NCBI RefSeq assembly: GCF_000600085.1
Contig: NZ_CP006821.1
Coordinates: 744,001-808,000 of the forward strand
Length of the DNA stretch: 64,000 bases
Direction of reading: 5' to 3'
From: Helicobacter pylori oki112
GTDB lineage: Bacteria > Campylobacterota > Campylobacteria > Campylobacterales > Helicobacteraceae
The first letter of the stretch is position 1. Every line of letters begins with the position of its first letter. Below are positions 8,329 to 17,146 of this stretch, piece by piece. The notes beneath the pieces are model-generated. The model was not told the DNA's origin. It worked only from the letters and a program-made list of their open reading frames with translations, and did not search any database. The translations under genes were made by a program, and so were the position numbers.

Positions 8329-11043
8329 TTAAAACCTTGTTCCCATAGAAAATTCAAAGTGTTGCGTGTAATCGTCCATGTTAGGGTTAAAGCATAGCCC
8401 TTTACATTTCTTGCCATTGCCATCGCCCCATTGGTTGAAAAACGCTATAGGGAATATGAGCACCAAAGGCCCCATGGGCGAAATCCATTCAATCTGCAAG
8501 CCTGTAGAAGCCCTCCAAGTCGCTCTTTCAAACCCAGCCCCTATAACGCCATAATCTTTAAAATTCGCTGTCGTGAAGGGAGCGTTATAGAAGAAACTCC
8601 CCCTAGTTGGGGTTTTAAAGGTTAGGAAACCAAAGTCAAAAAACCACGCTAAGCGCATTTTAGCCGCTTTCAACACCCCATAGCTCAATTCAGTAGAAGC
8701 GGTGAAAATCCCATCGCCTCCAAGCCACAAGCCAAACTCATCTTTAGGCGTAACCGATCCGTTCCTAAAGCCTCTCACCGTGGTTACGCCCCCCATGTAG
8801 AAGGTGGAGTTTAAGGGCAAGTAATCATCGGTGTTATACCTAAAGATATAACCCCCTTGCGTTTTAAAGCGAGCGATCAAATCTATCAATAAATATTTTT
8901 GCAAATGGTGGTAAGCGGCGAATTTACCATAAACTTTAGTGTTACGGACATTCCCGCCTAACCCGTTCCACGAATTGAGCGTGCCAGAGCTTGGCAAACC
9001 AGACATTGTCGCATAGGAATTAAAGATAACCCCATTTCTAGGGAAATAATAATCATCGGTGTTGTCATAACTCACATCAAGAGTGAAAGAGCTGGTGATA
9101 GGCGTATGGTAATCCCTATCCCAAATACCTTTTATTTCTGGTGAAGTGGTAATCGCTCCAGGACTAGAACAGCTTTCAGGCTGTAAGGGGGTTTTACCGC
9201 CTGATAAGCGGTTGATAATCACCGATGCGGGGGTAGAACATTGTCTTGGAGAAACCACTTCATTAACAGAGGAATAGTAGCGGTTGTATAAAGGGCTGCT
9301 GAAACCAAGGAGCTTGGTAACATTCAAGTTATACCCTAAGCTCACATGGGTTCTGTTACCCAGCATGCGCCCAATATTCACCCCAAAGCCCCCGCCTTGT
9401 TGAATATATTGATAGCTTATCCTATAATCCGCATAAAGATTGATCGTAGAGCTATACCAGCTGTCAAAAATCCTTGGATTAGTCAAGCTCAAATTCCCCG
9501 CAAACATACGCCCCGCTCCTTTTGGCATGCCCGGATAAGATCTACCCCCCCCTGTAGCGATGTTGGCATACAAGCTCATGCTTTGGCCTGTGCCAAAAAG
9601 GTTTCTTTCGCTCACGCTCCCATTAAGCATAAGCCCTCCATAAGAGCCATAGCCTAACCCAAATTGCAACTGCCCAGTACGCCCCTCTTCTACGCTCACT
9701 AATAAATCCATAAGCGAGCTATTCACCCTTTTTTCTTCAATTTTGACTTTAGAGAAAAACCCTAAACGCCTTAAAGAATTTTCAGAATTTCTCAGTTTGG
9801 TCAAGTTGTATTTATCCTTAGGCCCTAGTAACAATTCCCTCCTAATGATCCTATCGCTCGTGCGTTGGTTCCCTGAAATGATGACATCATTGATATACAC
9901 CATATCGCCCACTTCAATACGATAAATGACTTTCACAAGCCCGTTTTTTTCATCTTTATCCAAGTCTGGCTTCACCACCGCAAACGCATAACCCTTATCA
10001 GCGATTTCGGTTTTTAAAATTTGCGCATCCGCTCTCAAATGCTCAATATTAAAGACATCTTTCCTTTTAACTTTAAGGGCTTTTTCTAAGGTTTTTAAGG
10101 GGACTACCGGATTGTCAATCTCTATTAAAATGTCTGAAATCCTGTATTGGATCCCCTCTTTGACTTTATAATGAAGCTTAGCGTCATGGGTAGAAAAATC
10201 CGTTTTCAAAAAAGGCGAAGAAATATGAGCGTCCAAATAACCCCTACGCATATACACATCTTGGATACGCATAGAATCGTATTCTAATTGATCTAAACGC
10301 AATTTCCCATCATTCAAGCCCCACATCCAGCCCATGAAATCTCTTTGCTTGTTCGCGCTCAAAGATTCAATCATGTGGCGTTTTAATTTCGCGCTCCCCT
10401 CATAAATGGATTGTTTGATATAAATGCTATCCCCCCTATTCACATCAAACACAATCAATAACGCACCCTCGCTGACCTTTTCTGTGCGCACCTCCACCAC
10501 GCTCCCATAATAGCCCTGCCCCTCTAAAGCCGTTTTTAAAGCCGTTTTAGCATGCTCTAATTTTTGCTCATCAAAGGTGTCGCCCTTTTTGATTCCCATT
10601 TGGGATTTTAAGCCGTCTTTTTCCTTTTCAGTCCCATAGCCCTTGATTTCTACCCCGGCAATCCTGGCTTTTTCATCAAAGTGAAACTCTAATATGCCAC
10701 CTTCAAAAGTGGCATAAACGTCTTTAAAATACCCTTGATTGAACAAAGCCAAAACAGCGGTGTCTATTTTTTTAGAATCCACAATATCGCCCACACGAAT
10801 TTTTACAATTTCATTAGCGAGCATGTCAGACATGTAAGAAAGCCCGACATAAGAAATGGATTTGACTTTCATTTCTTTAGGCGTTTGATTGGATTGAGAA
10901 GTTTCGTTTTGAGCTTCATTTCTTTGAGATTTGGCTTCTTTTGGTGGAGTCAAATCGTTTGGTTTAGAGCCGTCATTTTCTAAAGCTTCAACGCTGGTAT
11001 TCATATATGCGAAAACAAGAGAAGATAGAATAAATTTTTTAAT
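8329..11043 (-). CDS. bamA: Outer-membrane protein assembly factor BamA (probable ATT start)
   Basis: Omp85-family core of the beta-barrel assembly machine. From the N-terminus: signal peptide, linker rich in Asn/Gln/Ser, five POTRA domains (about residues 55-470 of the extended protein), and a 16-strand barrel ending in Phe ([19 protein letters not shown] ... EFSMGTRF). The conserved loop-6 motif appears as [13 protein letters not shown]. The first ATG (11004) would give a protein with no signal peptide and no ribosome site. Thirteen codons further up, an ATT at 11041-11043 is preceded by AAGGA with 7-base spacing. Starting there gives [19 protein letters not shown], a good signal peptide. 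No ATG, GTG or TTG occurs in that frame upstream before the ribosome site. mqnC follows one base after the stop. Product certain; the start is inferred. Confidence 0.93.
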   Translation of the reverse strand: MKKFILSSLVFAYMNTSVEALENDGSKPNDLTPPKEAKSQRNEAQNETSQSNQTPKEMKVKSISYVGLSYMSDMLANEIVKIRVGDIVDSKKIDTAVLALFNQGYFKDVYATFEGGILEFHFDEKARIAGVEIKGYGTEKEKDGLKSQMGIKKGDTFDEQKLEHAKTALKTALEGQGYYGSVVEVRTEKVSEGALLIVFDVNRGDSIYIKQSIYEGSAKLKRHMIESLSANKQRDFMGWMWGLNDGKLRLDQLEYDSMRIQDVYMRRGYLDAHISSPFLKTDFSTHDAKLHYKVKEGIQYRISDILIEIDNPVVPLKTLEKALKVKRKDVFNIEHLRADAQILKTEIADKGYAFAVVKPDLDKDEKNGLVKVIYRIEVGDMVYINDVIISGNQRTSDRIIRRELLLGPKDKYNLTKLRNSENSLRRLGFFSKVKIEEKRVNSSLMDLLVSVEEGRTGQLQFGLGYGSYGGLMLNGSVSERNLFGTGQSMSLYANIATGGGRSYPGMPKGAGRMFAGNLSLTNPRIFDSWYSSTINLYADYRISYQYIQQGGGFGVNIGRMLGNRTHVSLGYNLNVTKLLGFSSPLYNRYYSSVNEVVSPRQCSTPASVIINRLSGGKTPLQPESCSSPGAITTSPEIKGIWDRDYHTPITSSFTLDVSYDNTDDYYFPRNGVIFNSYATMSGLPSSGTLNSWNGLGGNVRNTKVYGKFAAYHHLQKYLLIDLIARFKTQGGYIFRYNTDDYLPLNSTFYMGGVTTVRGFRNGSVTPKDEFGLWLGGDGIFTASTELSYGVLKAAKMRLAWFFDFGFLTFKTPTRGSFFYNAPFTTANFKDYGVIGAGFERATWRASTGLQIEWISPMGPLVLIFPIAFFNQWGDGNGKKCKGLCFNPNMDDYTQHFEFSMGTRF

Positions 11044-11050
11044 ACTGATT

Positions 11051-11055
11051 TCCTT
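11051..11055 (-). promoter_or_regulatory. Ribosome-binding site that points to an ATT start for bamA
   Basis: The minus strand reads AAGGA, then AATCAGT (7 bases), then ATT AAA AAA TTT. This is the only good Shine-Dalgarno match near the beginning of bamA, and it is placed correctly for the ATT at 11043, not for the ATG at 11004 (46 bases away). Confidence 0.7.
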
Positions 11056-11125
11056 AATAGATTTTAGCTTGAGTGTTGTTAGTAGTGTTATTATAACTAA
11101 TCATTCTTAAAAACGCTAAAAATTA

Positions 11126-12208
11126 TTAAAATTTCTGTATAAAATTATACAAACTATCCCTTTCTACCGCAACAAAACCAGCGTCCTTGATTTTAAATAC
11201 CAAATCTTCTTTTTCTAAACCATGCCGGCTCTTCGCGCCTGCTGCGCTTTGAATGCTCTCTATCTCTATCGTGCCGTCTAAATCGTTAGCACCAAATTCT
11301 TGAGCCACTAAAGCCAAATTCAAGCCCAAAGTCGCCCAATAAGCTTTAATGTGGGGGATATTGTTTAAAAGAATGCGAGATATGGCGATGGTTTTTAAGA
11401 TTTCTATCGCGCTAGGGGATTTTTCCACTTTCAAATAATTGTTTTCTTTTTGATACAGCAAAGGAATAAATGCGTTAAAGCCCCCCTCTTTATTTTCTAC
11501 TTGATTTTTAGGGCTTTGGATTTTTTTGATTCTCAGCATGTGATCGATGCGATGGATTTTATTTTCAATATGCCCAAAAAGCATGGTAGCGTTACTCATT
11601 TTGCCTAATTTGTGCCAGTAAGCATGGATTTCTAACCACCGAGAAGATCCCACCTTACCACTACAGATTTTACGCCTAATTTCTTCATCAAAAATCTCTG
11701 CCCCCCCACCCGGCATGGAATCCACCCCGGCTTTGAGCATGTCTTCTAGCACCAATTCAAAAGGTTTGTTGAATTTGGCGCTTAAAAAATGCACTTCTGC
11801 AGCGGTCATGGCCTTTAAATGCAAATTAGGCATTTCTTGCTTGATGGTTTCAAACACCTTTAAATACCATTCATAAGAGTAATTAGGGTTATGAGCGCTC
11901 ACGATATGGACTTCTTTAATCCCCTTATTGTAGGAATTTTTAACCTTTTCTAGGATTTCTTCTAAGCTCATTTCATAAGGGTTAGGGTTTTTTCTGTGGG
12001 CTGAAAAAGCGCAAAATTTGCAAGCGTCCGCGCAAATATTGCTGGGGTTTAAATGCCTATTGACATTAAAATACACGATTTTTTGATGCATGTTTTGGCG
12101 CATGCGATCCGCTACTTCCCCCAGCGTGTATAAATCATAATCATAAAGCCTGACTAATTCTTTACTTTCAGTAATTTGATTGTCTAATACTTTTTCTAAA
12201 AAGTCCAT
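11126..12208 (-). CDS. mqnE: Aminodeoxyfutalosine synthase (radical SAM, menaquinone)
   Basis: Radical-SAM enzyme that joins chorismate-derived enolpyruvyl-benzoate to SAM to give aminodeoxyfutalosine, an early step in the futalosine menaquinone pathway. The motif CADACKFCAF (CxxxCxxC) follows NVNRHLNPSNI, the MqnE version of the site, and SMPGGGAEIFDEEIR and AFIPLLYQKENN are family blocks. ATG at 12208 (MDFLEKVLDN, 361 residues) is preferred over the longer frame to 12250, because an AAAGGG lies at suitable distance before it and the extra residues are not conserved-looking. An 82-base gap containing no gene separates it from bamA. Confidence 0.94.
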   Translation of the reverse strand: MDFLEKVLDNQITESKELVRLYDYDLYTLGEVADRMRQNMHQKIVYFNVNRHLNPSNICADACKFCAFSAHRKNPNPYEMSLEEILEKVKNSYNKGIKEVHIVSAHNPNYSYEWYLKVFETIKQEMPNLHLKAMTAAEVHFLSAKFNKPFELVLEDMLKAGVDSMPGGGAEIFDEEIRRKICSGKVGSSRWLEIHAYWHKLGKMSNATMLFGHIENKIHRIDHMLRIKKIQSPKNQVENKEGGFNAFIPLLYQKENNYLKVEKSPSAIEILKTIAISRILLNNIPHIKAYWATLGLNLALVAQEFGANDLDGTIEIESIQSAAGAKSRHGLEKEDLVFKIKDAGFVAVERDSLYNFIQKF

Positions 12209-12505
12209 GGTTAAATTGCCCTTTCGTTTTAAAGATGAACATTGTAGCATTTTTAGATTTAAGAATGCTTTTTATATAATATAAAAATATCCCTTTTAAT
12301 CCCCCCCTATTGATACCAGTCCCTTTTTTTGACCTAATTCTCATTAAAAGCAATTTTATGATAAAATCTAAGCCTTATCAAGCCATTAGCTGGCGTTCTT
12401 TCTCATTTTTATAAGTTTTTAAAAATTTTCATACTCTTGTTTACTTTTTCATTATCATTTATGCTATAATTATGGGACAACTTAAACCAACACAAAGGAG
12501 ATACT
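12209..12505. promoter_or_regulatory. Divergent intergenic region between mqnE and pfr
   Basis: A 297-base AT-rich divergent region with no credible gene. On the pfr side there is a near-perfect extended -10 box, TGCTATAAT (TATAAT at 12465-12470), preceded by T/A-rich DNA including CATTATCATTT, which resembles half of a Fur-box-like element. From established work, H. pylori pfr is repressed by iron-free Fur. Placing the operator here is inference from sequence likeness only. Confidence 0.6.
12465..12470 (+). promoter_or_regulatory. -10 box of the pfr promoter
   Basis: TATAAT preceded by TGC (extended -10), 36 bases upstream of the pfr ATG. H. pylori sigma-80 promoters are characterised by such a TATAAT box with a weak -35. 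Confidence 0.75.
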
Positions 12506-13009
12506 ATGTTATCAAAAGACATCATTAAGTTGCTAAACGAACAAGTGAATAAGGAAATGAACTCTTCCAACTTGTATATGAGCATGAGTTCTTGGTGCTA
12601 TACCCATAGCTTAGATGGCGCGGGGCTTTTCTTGTTTGATCATGCGGCTGAAGAATACGAGCATGCCAAAAAGCTTATCATTTTCTTGAATGAAAACAAT
12701 GTGCCTGTGCAATTGACTAGTATCAGTGCGCCTGAGCATAAGTTTGAAAGTTTGACTCAAATTTTCCAAAAAGCCTATGAACATGAGCAACACATCAGCG
12801 AGTCTATTAATAATATCGTCGATCACGCCATAAAAAGCAAAGATCATGCGACTTTCAATTTCTTGCAATGGTATGTGGCTGAACAGCATGAAGAAGAAGT
12901 GCTTTTCAAGGATATTTTGGATAAAATTGAGTTGATTGGTAATGAAAACCATGGCTTGTATTTGGCTGATCAGTATGTCAAAGGGATCGCTAAAAGCAGG
13001 AAATCTTAA
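12506..13009 (+). CDS. pfr: Non-haem ferritin (iron storage)
   Basis: Bacterial ferritin (FtnA/Pfr), a 24-subunit iron-storage shell that oxidises and stores Fe in the cytoplasm and protects against metal and oxidative stress. The 167-residue protein has the ferroxidase-centre ligands in NKEMNSSNLYMSMSSWCY (first Glu), EEYEHAKKLI (Glu and ExxH) and WYVAEQHEEEVLF (helix D Glu and Gln). A strong AAGGAG at 12495-12500 precedes the ATG. Monocistronic promoter as above; serB follows after 14 bases and may be read through. Confidence 0.97.
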   Translation: MLSKDIIKLLNEQVNKEMNSSNLYMSMSSWCYTHSLDGAGLFLFDHAAEEYEHAKKLIIFLNENNVPVQLTSISAPEHKFESLTQIFQKAYEHEQHISESINNIVDHAIKSKDHATFNFLQWYVAEQHEEEVLFKDILDKIELIGNENHGLYLADQYVKGIAKSRKS

Positions 13010-13023
13010 TTTTAGGGTATTGG

Positions 13024-13647
13024 GTGCAAAAACTAGCCGTTTTTGATTTTGACTCCACGCTAGTCAATGCTGAGACGATTGAGTCTTTAGCGAGGGCGTG
13101 GGGGGTGTTTGATGAAGTGAAAGAGATCACTTCGCAAGCTATGAATGGCGAAACAGATTTTCATAAAAGTCTTATTTTAAGGGTTTCTAAACTCAAAAAC
13201 ATGCCCTTAAAACTAGCCAAAGAAGTTTGTGAAAGTCTGCCTTTATTTGATGGGGTGCTTGAGCTTATTAGTGCCTTAAAAGAGAAAAATTACAAGGTGG
13301 TTTGCTTCAGTGGGGGCTTTGATTTAGCGACCAATCATTACAGGGATTTATTGCATTTAGACGCGGCTTTCAGTAACACGCTGATCGTGGAAAATAACGC
13401 TCTAAACGGCTTGGTTACTGGGCATATGATGTTTTCACACTCTAAAGGCGAAATGCTCCTTGCCCTACAACGCTTGCTAAATATCAGTAAAGATCGCACT
13501 CTAGTCGTGGGCGATGGAGCGAACGACTTGAGCATGTTCAAACATGCCCATATCAAAATCGCTTTCAACGCTAAAGAGGTTTTAAAACAGCACGCCACGC
13601 ATTGCATCAATGAGCCTGATTTAGCCCTAATTAAGCCTTTGATTTAA
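13024..13647 (+). CDS. serB: Phosphoserine phosphatase
   Basis: HAD-superfamily phosphatase that makes serine from O-phosphoserine. The 207-residue protein shows all HAD motifs: FDFDSTLVNAETIE (nucleophile and acid Asp, residues about 7-20), FSGGF (motif II, Ser), then a Lys in the HSKGEML segment and VVGDGANDLSMF (motif IV Asp pair). It begins with GTG. It lies between pfr and futB on the same strand. High certainty of family; substrate from family. Confidence 0.94.
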   Translation: MQKLAVFDFDSTLVNAETIESLARAWGVFDEVKEITSQAMNGETDFHKSLILRVSKLKNMPLKLAKEVCESLPLFDGVLELISALKEKNYKVVCFSGGFDLATNHYRDLLHLDAAFSNTLIVENNALNGLVTGHMMFSHSKGEMLLALQRLLNISKDRTLVVGDGANDLSMFKHAHIKIAFNAKEVLKQHATHCINEPDLALIKPLI

Positions 13648-13686
13648 AAAAATTTTTTTGTAAAATACTCCTTTAAAAGGATAATC

Positions 13687-15039
13687 ATGTTCCAGCCCTT
13701 ACTAGACGCCTTTATAGAAAGCGCTTCCATTGAAAAAATGGCCTCTAAATCTCCCCCCCCCCTAAAAATCGCTGTGGCGAATTGGTGGGGAGATGAAGAA
13801 ATTAAAGAATTTAAAGCGAACATTCTTTATTTCATCCTAAAACAACGCTATAAAATCATTCTACACAACAACCCCAATGAACCCTCAGATCTAGTCTTTG
13901 GCAATCCTTTGGAACAAGCCAGAAAAATCTTATCCTATCAAAACACCAAACGAGTGTTTTACACCGGCGAAAATGAAGCGCCCAATTTCAACCTTTTTGA
14001 TTACGCCATAGGCTTTGATGAATTAGATTTTAACGATCGTTATTTGAGAATGCCTTTGTATTACGCCTATTTGCATTATAAAGCCGAGATCGTTAATGAC
14101 ACCACTTCACCCTATAAACTCAAAGCTGACAGCCTTTATACTTTAAAAAAACCCTCCCATAAATTTAAAGAAAACCACCCCAATTTATGCGCGCTAATCC
14201 ATAATGAAAGCGATCCTTTGAAAAGAGGGTTTGCCAGTTTTGTTGCGAGCAACGCTAACGCTCCTGTTAGGAACGCTTTCTATGACGCTTTAAATTCTAT
14301 AGAGCCAGTGGCTGGGGGAGGAAGCGTGAAAAACACTTTAGGCTATAAGGTCAAAAACAAAAACGAATTTTTAAGCCAATACAAATTCAATCTCTGTTTT
14401 GAAAATTCACAAGGCTATGGCTATGTAACCGAAAAAATCCTTGACGCGTATTTCAGCCATACCATTCCTATTTATTGGGGGAGTCCCAGCGTGGCGAAAG
14501 ATTTTAACCCTAAAAGTTTTGTGAATGTGCATGATTTTAAAAACTTTGATGAAGCGATTGACTATATCAGATATTTGCACGCGCACCAAAACGCTTATTT
14601 AGACATGCTCTATGAAAACCCTTTAAACACCATTGATGGGAAAGCTGGTTTTTACCAAGATTTGAGTTTTGAAAAGATCCTGGATTTTTTTAAAACGATT
14701 TTAGAAAACGATACGATTTATCATTGCAATGATGCCCATTATTCTGCTCTTCATCGTGATTTGAATGAGCCGTTAGTGTCTGTTGATGGGTTGAGAAGAG
14801 ATCATGATGATTTGAGGGTTAATTATGATGATTTGAGGGTTAATTATGATGATTTGAGGGTTAATTATGATGATTTGAGGGTTAATTATGATGATTTGAG
14901 GGTTAATTATGAGCACCTTTTACAAAACGCTTCACCTTTATTAGAACTCTCTCAAAACACCACTTTTAAAATCTATCGCAAAATTTATCAAAAATCCTTA
15001 CCTTTGTTGCGCGCCATAAGGAGATGGGTTAAAAAATAA
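13687..15039 (+). CDS. futB: Alpha-1,3-fucosyltransferase, phase-variable, reading frame on
   Basis: GT10 fucosyltransferase that adds fucose to the LPS O-antigen to form Lewis X/Y. The 450-residue frame is intact. A C10 tract near residue 25 (SPPPLKI) keeps the frame open. The conserved GT10 acceptor/donor block is YKFNLCFENSQGYGYVTEKI...TIPIYWGSP (about residues 233-268). Near the C-terminus come five exact 7-residue repeats (DDLRVNY), and the protein ends in a basic amphipathic tail (RKIYQKSLPLLRAIRRWVKK) that tethers it to the inner membrane. Repeat number is known to influence dimerisation and acceptor length preference. Position next to serB identifies it as futB rather than futA. AAGGA lies 6 bases before the ATG. 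Confidence 0.95.
   Translation: MFQPLLDAFIESASIEKMASKSPPPLKIAVANWWGDEEIKEFKANILYFILKQRYKIILHNNPNEPSDLVFGNPLEQARKILSYQNTKRVFYTGENEAPNFNLFDYAIGFDELDFNDRYLRMPLYYAYLHYKAEIVNDTTSPYKLKADSLYTLKKPSHKFKENHPNLCALIHNESDPLKRGFASFVASNANAPVRNAFYDALNSIEPVAGGGSVKNTLGYKVKNKNEFLSQYKFNLCFENSQGYGYVTEKILDAYFSHTIPIYWGSPSVAKDFNPKSFVNVHDFKNFDEAIDYIRYLHAHQNAYLDMLYENPLNTIDGKAGFYQDLSFEKILDFFKTILENDTIYHCNDAHYSALHRDLNEPLVSVDGLRRDHDDLRVNYDDLRVNYDDLRVNYDDLRVNYDDLRVNYEHLLQNASPLLELSQNTTFKIYRKIYQKSLPLLRAIRRWVKK
13753..13762 (+). repeat. C10 homopolymer tract inside futB (phase-variation switch)
   Basis: Ten consecutive C residues at codons 23-26 of futB. At this length the frame continues to the full protein. Gain or loss of one or two C would terminate translation early. 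Slipped-strand switching at this tract is well known for fut genes. Confidence 0.95.
14806..14910 (+). repeat. Five 21-bp tandem repeats in futB
   Basis: Five identical 21-base units encoding the heptad DDLRVNY, followed by a diverged unit (EHLLQNA) and preceded by a partial one (RRDH). Copy-number change alters protein length by 7 residues without changing frame. Confidence 0.97.
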
Positions 15040-15047
15040 GGTGCATT

Positions 15048-15677
15048 TTAAGACTGATTGAGAAACTGGAGCGCTATTTTAAAATGTGCTAACGCTTCTT
15101 TTTTGAGCGTGGGGTTTTTGAGCATGTCCTCTAAAGCATGGGTGCTTAAAAAATGTTTGGTTTTTAAAGACACGATGCGCCCAAAGGATTCTTCTTTAGA
15201 AAGGTTTAAAAGGTGTTTGGGCAAAATCTCGCCAAATACCACAATGACTTTTGAAGCGCTATTGTCTAATTGCCAGGTTAAATGAGGTAGGCATGCGTTG
15301 ATTTCTTCTTCTAAATTAAGGCTGTTAGAGTCGCATTTAAGGAGCGATAAAATACTGCAATCTTTTAAGGGGTAGTTAAAAACCTTTTGGATAATGCTCT
15401 CCAACATGGCCGCTTTTAAATTGTTTAAAAAGTTTAATTGGCTATCCAGCATGGGGGTGAGCGTGATAAAAGCGAGCTTGGAAGTGGGGTTAAAAAGCCC
15501 GATCACCGGTTTTGAATGTTGATGGCGTTTGCACAGATTGCAATTTTCTATACCCTCATGAACTTGTTTGTTAAGGGGTTTGTTTTGGGGCTTGGTAAGG
15601 CTAATATCCGTGTAAGTTTCGCCCAAAAAACGCTCCATATAAAGGGAGCGTAAAGTTTGAAGGCGTGAAAGTTGCAA
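15048..15677 (-). CDS. UDG-superfamily-like protein with iron-sulfur cysteines but no catalytic motif
   Basis: A 209-residue protein listed as hypothetical in 26695 (HP0650, from memory). The layout matches family 4/5 uracil-DNA glycosylases: CNLCKR near residue 46 (first Cys pair), LLKCDSN (third Cys), INACLPHLTWQL (fourth Cys, 16 residues on), then VIVVFGEILPKHLL in place of the usual VIVALG...A.. strand. The catalytic motif GEAPG..ED is replaced by ITLTPMLDSQ. This suggests a protein that keeps a 4Fe-4S cluster but is not a standard glycosylase. The frame begins at a TTG five bases after the aspA stop with no clear ribosome site; ATG at 15638 (MERFLGE) is an alternative start. Convergent with futB. 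Confidence 0.7.
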   Translation of the reverse strand: MQLSRLQTLRSLYMERFLGETYTDISLTKPQNKPLNKQVHEGIENCNLCKRHQHSKPVIGLFNPTSKLAFITLTPMLDSQLNFLNNLKAAMLESIIQKVFNYPLKDCSILSLLKCDSNSLNLEEEINACLPHLTWQLDNSASKVIVVFGEILPKHLLNLSKEESFGRIVSLKTKHFLSTHALEDMLKNPTLKKEALAHFKIALQFLNQS

Positions 15678-15682
15678 AGCGT

Positions 15683-17089
15683 TCAGTCTTTATGCTTTTT
15701 GAAAGCGTGAGGGCTTAGCATGTTTTCTGGCTTGAAAATATCGTCCAGTTGCTCTTTGGTTAAGATTTTCTTTTCTAAAGCGATGTCATAGATAGAGCGA
15801 TCGCTTTTTAAGGCTTCTTTAGCGATCATAGCGGATTTTTCATAGCCGATATGCGGGTTTAGTGCAGTAACAATGCCAATGCTGTTGAAGACATAATCGT
15901 GGCAAATCTTTTCATTAGCCGTGATGCCTTCCACGCATTTAGTCGTTAAGGTTTCAATCGCGCGCCCTAAAATCACAAAGGAATGGAAAAGCTTGTAAGC
16001 GATAACCGGCTCAAACACATTGAGTTGCAATTGCCCTCCTTCTGCGGCTAACGCCACGCTCAAATCGTTCCCAATCACCGCAAAGCACACTTGATTGACC
16101 ACTTCAGGGATCACCGGATTGACTTTACCGGGCATAATAGAGCTACCCGGCTGCATTTTAGGCAAATTGATTTCATTCAGCCCAGCCCTAGGACCTGAGC
16201 TGAGCAGCCTTAAATCGTTACAAACCTTAGAAAGTTTCACTGCAATACGCTTTAACACCCCACTCACTTGCACATACGCCCCGGTGCTTTGAGTGGCTTC
16301 TATCAAGTTATTAGCCATGACAAAGGGGCGACCTGTTACTTCTTGGATTTTCTTTTCAATCAAACTGCGATAATCCGGGTGCGAATTGATCCCTGTGCCA
16401 ATAGCCGTGCCGCCTAAATTAAGCTCTCTTACCCAATTCCTAGCGTCTAAAACCTGCTCAATATCCCTATCAACCATCAACGCATAAGTTTCAAACTCTT
16501 GGCCTAAAGTCATAGGCACAGCGTCTTGAAGTTGGGTGCGCCCCATTTTAATCACATGAGCGAATTCCTTAGCTTTTTGAGCGAAAGCGTCCCTTAAAGC
16601 CTTCATGGGAGCGACTAAATTACTCAAGCGCTCATAAATAGCGATTTTTAACGCGCTAGGGTAGGCGTCATTGGTGGATTGAGAGCGATTGACATGGTCG
16701 TTTGGGTGGCAAAATTGATACTCGCCCTTTTTATGCCCCATGTATTCTAAAGCCAAATTAGCAATCACTTCATTCATGTTCATGTTCGTGCTTGTGCCAG
16801 CCCCCCCTTGAATCATATCCACAATGAATTGATCATGGTATTTGCCATCAATCAACAAATCGCACGCATGGCAAATCGCAATCTTAAGCTTTTCATCAAT
16901 CAAGCCTAATTGCGCGTTCGCTAAAGCAGCCGCTTTTTTGACTTGAGCGAAAGATTTGATAAAAACAGGATAACTGCAAAGCTTGTCGTTGGTGATGAAA
17001 AAATTTTCACTCGCTCTTAAAGTTTGAATCCCATAATAAACTTCATCGCTAATTTCCATTTGCCCAATGAAATCATGCTCAATACGCAT
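15683..17089 (-). CDS. aspA: Aspartate ammonia-lyase
   Basis: Converts aspartate to fumarate and ammonia, feeding fumarate respiration. The 468-residue protein has the fumarase/aspartase signature GSSIMPGKVNP (about residues 317-327), plus GGAGTSTNMNMNEVIANLA and the GRTQLQDAVPMTLGQEF block. The pattern (QGGAGTSTNMN, TQLQDAVP) favours aspartase over fumarase. AAGGAGC stands before the ATG. The UDG-like gene follows closely, and murA is the next gene upstream with a 57-base gap. Confidence 0.96.
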   Translation of the reverse strand: MRIEHDFIGQMEISDEVYYGIQTLRASENFFITNDKLCSYPVFIKSFAQVKKAAALANAQLGLIDEKLKIAICHACDLLIDGKYHDQFIVDMIQGGAGTSTNMNMNEVIANLALEYMGHKKGEYQFCHPNDHVNRSQSTNDAYPSALKIAIYERLSNLVAPMKALRDAFAQKAKEFAHVIKMGRTQLQDAVPMTLGQEFETYALMVDRDIEQVLDARNWVRELNLGGTAIGTGINSHPDYRSLIEKKIQEVTGRPFVMANNLIEATQSTGAYVQVSGVLKRIAVKLSKVCNDLRLLSSGPRAGLNEINLPKMQPGSSIMPGKVNPVIPEVVNQVCFAVIGNDLSVALAAEGGQLQLNVFEPVIAYKLFHSFVILGRAIETLTTKCVEGITANEKICHDYVFNSIGIVTALNPHIGYEKSAMIAKEALKSDRSIYDIALEKKILTKEQLDDIFKPENMLSPHAFKKHKD

Positions 17090-17146
17090 AAAAGCTCCTT
17101 ATGTAATAATTGAAAAATATTCTAGCTATTGTAACCAAATCTTGGA

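Noticed and set aside
8328..8423. Longer form of mqnC starting at 8423
   Set aside because: It would overlap the bamA coding end by 95 bases and add residues unlike MqnC; the ATG at 8327 directly after the bamA stop is better.
12168..12353. 61-codon minus-strand frame upstream of mqnE
   Set aside because: Overlaps mqnE and the promoter region in another frame, no ribosome site, no recognisable protein features.
12440..12460. A defined Fur operator upstream of pfr
   Set aside because: The CATTATCATTT element is only loosely like a Fur box in very AT-rich DNA; regulation by Fur is known, but I cannot place the exact site by eye.
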